Positions 20,660 through 22,503 of a stretch of DNA of 22,503 bases are shown here, piece after piece. The stretch's first letter is position 1. Each line of letters opens with the position of its first letter. The translations under genes and the position numbers were made by a program. The DNA is from Lachnospiraceae bacterium UBA7205 (lineage in GTDB: Bacteria > Bacillota > Clostridia > Lachnospirales > Lachnospiraceae). The stretch covers positions 1 to 22,503 of the forward strand of contig DKUL01000080.1 in NCBI GenBank assembly GCA_002490665.1, read 5' to 3'. The notes beneath the pieces are model-generated. The model had not been told where the DNA came from, ran no database searches, and saw only the letters and a program-made list of their open reading frames with translations.

Positions 20660-22375
20660 ATGGCAGGAAAGGTAAAGCTTCCAATGGGGGTTGAGAATTT
20701 CAGGGAAATGCGTACAGGGGGATTCTATTATGTTGATAAAACCGGGCTGATTAAAACACTGCTGGGGAATCCGGGGAAAGTAAATTTGTTCACGCGTCCA
20801 AGGCGTTTTGGGAAGACGCTGAACATGAGCATGTTCAAATATTTTTTTGAAGTGGGCAGTGATATCATGCTGTCTGACAACGGCACGATTTTTGATGGGC
20901 TTGAGATTTCAGGAGAAAAAGAATTATGCGAGGAGTATATGGGGAAATTTCCTGTGATTTCAATTACGTTAAAAGGGGCAACAGGGGAAAACTTCGAAGA
21001 GGCAAAAATAATGCTCCGGAGAATTATAGGGAAGGAGGCAATGCGGTTTCGGTTCCTGATGGAAAGCGATAAGATTGATGATACAGAACGCAGCCAGTAT
21101 GAGGCACTTATTGGGACGGATAAAACAGGCACATTTACCATGTCAGATGATTTGCTGAAAGACAGCCTGCTGATATTGTCGCAGTTCCTACAGAAGCATT
21201 ATGGGAATGGTACGGTCATGCTGATTGACGAATATGATGTGCCGCTTGATAAGGCATACCGGGCAGGATACTATGATTCCATGGTGGAATTTATCAGGGT
21301 TTTGTTTGGCAATGTATTTAAGACAAACGACAGCCTGAAATTTGCAGTGCTGACAGGTTGTCTGAGGATATCAAAGGAGAGTATTTTTACCGGACTGAAT
21401 AATTTTAATGTATATACAGTAAAAGACGTGCAGTATAATGAATATTTTGGATTTTCAGACAGAGAAGTCCGCAAACTGCTGGAATACTACGAATTCATGG
21501 ATAAATATGACGCCATAAAAAAATGGTATGACGGATACCATTTCGGGGAGCTGGAGGTTTATTGCCCATGGGATGTGGTGAGCTATTGCCATGCCCTGAG
21601 AATGGAACCGTCTATGGAACCGCAGAATTACTGGGTAAATACGAGCAGCAACGATATTATCAGGAAATTTTTAAGCAAAGCGAAAACAGCCGACAGAAAC
21701 GATATCGAACAGCTGATTAATGGGAACAGTATTAAAAAAATAATCCGCCAGGAATTGACTTACAGGGATCTTGATTCTGACCCGGACAACCTGTGGAGCA
21801 TCCTCTTTACTACCGGGTATCTGACACAGTGCAGTGCACAGCCCGGGGAACTGACAGAACTTGTCATTCCAAACAGGGAGATACAGTGGATTTTTATTCG
21901 GCAGATTCGTGAATGGTTCAAGTGGGAAACGAAAAAAAACATGGAAAGGCTGGAGTTCTTCTGCAGAGCCTTTCAGGAAAATGACACGGCGACCATCGAG
22001 GAGGGATTTAATGCCTACCTGAAAAAGACAATTAGTATCCGTGATACAAATGCCAGAAAGGAAATGAAGGAGAACTTTTACCATGGTATTTTACTTGCCC
22101 TTTTCGGAAACATGGATGGATGGGATGTCCGGTCAAATGCCGAATCCGGCGATGGCTACAGTGACATCAGTATTGAAATCGAGGAGCAGGAAATGGGCAT
22201 TGTCATTGAATTAAAATATGCGGAAAATGCTTCATTTGACACTGCATGCCAAGAAGCCCTGAAGCAGATTAATGACCGAAACTATGTGGAGAAGCTGACT
22301 GATGACGGTATGACAATCATCCATAAATATGGGATTGCGTGCTATAAAAGACGCTGTAAGGTAATTTCTGGATAA
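20660..22375 (+). CDS. AAA-ATPase-like / PD-(D/E)XK nuclease-like protein
   Basis: The 571-residue protein has the AAA-ATPase_like plus PDDEXK_9 architecture common in gut Firmicutes and Bacteroidetes. It begins with the family hallmark LPMGVENFREMRTGGFYYVDKT. The Walker A-like loop RPRRFGKT is at 46-53 and Walker B VMLIDEYDVP near 190. The C-terminal nuclease-like core has D502 in GYSDIS and E517-L-K519 in VIELKYAE, so both halves keep their key residues. The biological role of the family is not established; it often occurs in many copies per genome. The ATG at 20660 follows GGGAAAGGGG. It has its own promoter region with tandem repeats, and a structured palindromic element begins one base after its stop. 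The length is full for the family, with no sign of decay. Confidence 0.88.
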   Translation: MAGKVKLPMGVENFREMRTGGFYYVDKTGLIKTLLGNPGKVNLFTRPRRFGKTLNMSMFKYFFEVGSDIMLSDNGTIFDGLEISGEKELCEEYMGKFPVISITLKGATGENFEEAKIMLRRIIGKEAMRFRFLMESDKIDDTERSQYEALIGTDKTGTFTMSDDLLKDSLLILSQFLQKHYGNGTVMLIDEYDVPLDKAYRAGYYDSMVEFIRVLFGNVFKTNDSLKFAVLTGCLRISKESIFTGLNNFNVYTVKDVQYNEYFGFSDREVRKLLEYYEFMDKYDAIKKWYDGYHFGELEVYCPWDVVSYCHALRMEPSMEPQNYWVNTSSNDIIRKFLSKAKTADRNDIEQLINGNSIKKIIRQELTYRDLDSDPDNLWSILFTTGYLTQCSAQPGELTELVIPNREIQWIFIRQIREWFKWETKKNMERLEFFCRAFQENDTATIEEGFNAYLKKTISIRDTNARKEMKENFYHGILLALFGNMDGWDVRSNAESGDGYSDISIEIEEQEMGIVIELKYAENASFDTACQEALKQINDRNYVEKLTDDGMTIIHKYGIACYKRRCKVISG

Positions 22376-22376
22376 A

Positions 22377-22503
22377 AATTATAGTAAACGACAAAAGTGC
22401 ATGTCGTTTACTATAATTGATGCACACGACCGCATAAGGAAATTAGTCGCTTTGCGACATGCGGTCGGCGCAAGTAAACGCAAATAATATTTGCGTTTAC
22501 TAT
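22377..22503 (+). repeat. Structured palindromic element, apparently complete
   Basis: Hairpin 1 has perfect 16-bp arms AATTATAGTAAACGAC (22377-22392) and its complement (22403-22418), with loop aaaagtgcat. Stem 2 pairs GACCGCAT (22428-22435) with ATGCGGTC (22459-22466) and encloses a small hairpin GTCGC-ttt-GCGAC (22446-22458). A linker GGCGCAA (22467-22473) leads to hairpin 3, AGTAAACGCAAAT (22473-22485) with its complement (22489-22501). ATAGTAAACG (22381-22390) and CGTTTACTAT (22494-22503) form exact terminal inverted repeats, and the same motif recurs in both long hairpins. The right half matches the architecture of 1-61. Hairpin 1 alone could also terminate the preceding gene. I do not recognise the family. 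Confidence 0.7.

Noticed and set aside
22377..22503. CRISPR-like array or classical insertion sequence end
   Set aside because: No regular repeat-spacer pattern, no transposase gene and no target duplication visible; the structure is nested hairpins.

Overview
The window looks like chromosomal DNA of a Gram-positive, spore-forming anaerobe of the Clostridia, most likely a Lachnospiraceae-type gut bacterium. The reasons are strong GGAGG ribosome binding sites with frequent TTG/GTG starts, HPr kinase, WhiA, a SipL-like spore coat morphogenetic protein, a split (two-subunit) transketolase, and a type 1B dihydroorotate dehydrogenase with its PyrK subunit. The genus is an inference. Both window ends lie in the same kind of palindromic structured element, which would fit a contig broken at repeats.

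Layout. 1-61: right half of a structured repeat. 88-2764: pentose metabolism, with L-ribulose-5-phosphate 4-epimerase (araD) and the two transketolase halves. 2805-3412: a complete RelB/DinJ-YoeB toxin-antitoxin cassette with its own promoter and terminator. 3443-5170: pyrK-pyrD. 5294-6877: SipL-like protein, sharing an 18-bp bidirectional terminator with a convergent gene of unknown function (6928-7602, minus) whose promoter region combines sigma-A-like and sigma-28-like elements. 7837-8629: regulatory DNA with a 65-codon orphan ORF and a highly structured leader. 8630-11978: envelope glycosylation genes, namely a 50-aa membrane protein plus a PIG-V-like mannosyltransferase on the plus strand, and on the minus strand a GT39/PMT-like glycosyltransferase with an anchored accessory protein.

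12219-19564 is one long co-directional operon: hprK, ROK glucokinase, murB, rapZ, whiA, a diacylglycerol-kinase-like lipid kinase and an acyltransferase-3 membrane protein. It joins carbon-catabolite control, peptidoglycan precursor synthesis, division/sporulation regulation and envelope modification. 19613-20314 (minus) encodes a HicB-like plus DinB-like two-domain protein. 20660-22375 encodes an AAA-ATPase-like/PD-(D/E)XK protein of a family that is widespread in gut bacteria and functionally obscure. It is followed after one base by the second structured element (22377-22503).

The most unusual signals are the two end elements, which share architecture with a compensatory stem change; the structured leader with a mini-ORF ahead of the mannosyltransferase operon; a 20-bp hairpin inside the murB coding region; and the mixed promoter of the unknown gene at 7602. 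No rRNA, tRNA, CRISPR array or classical insertion sequence was recognised.
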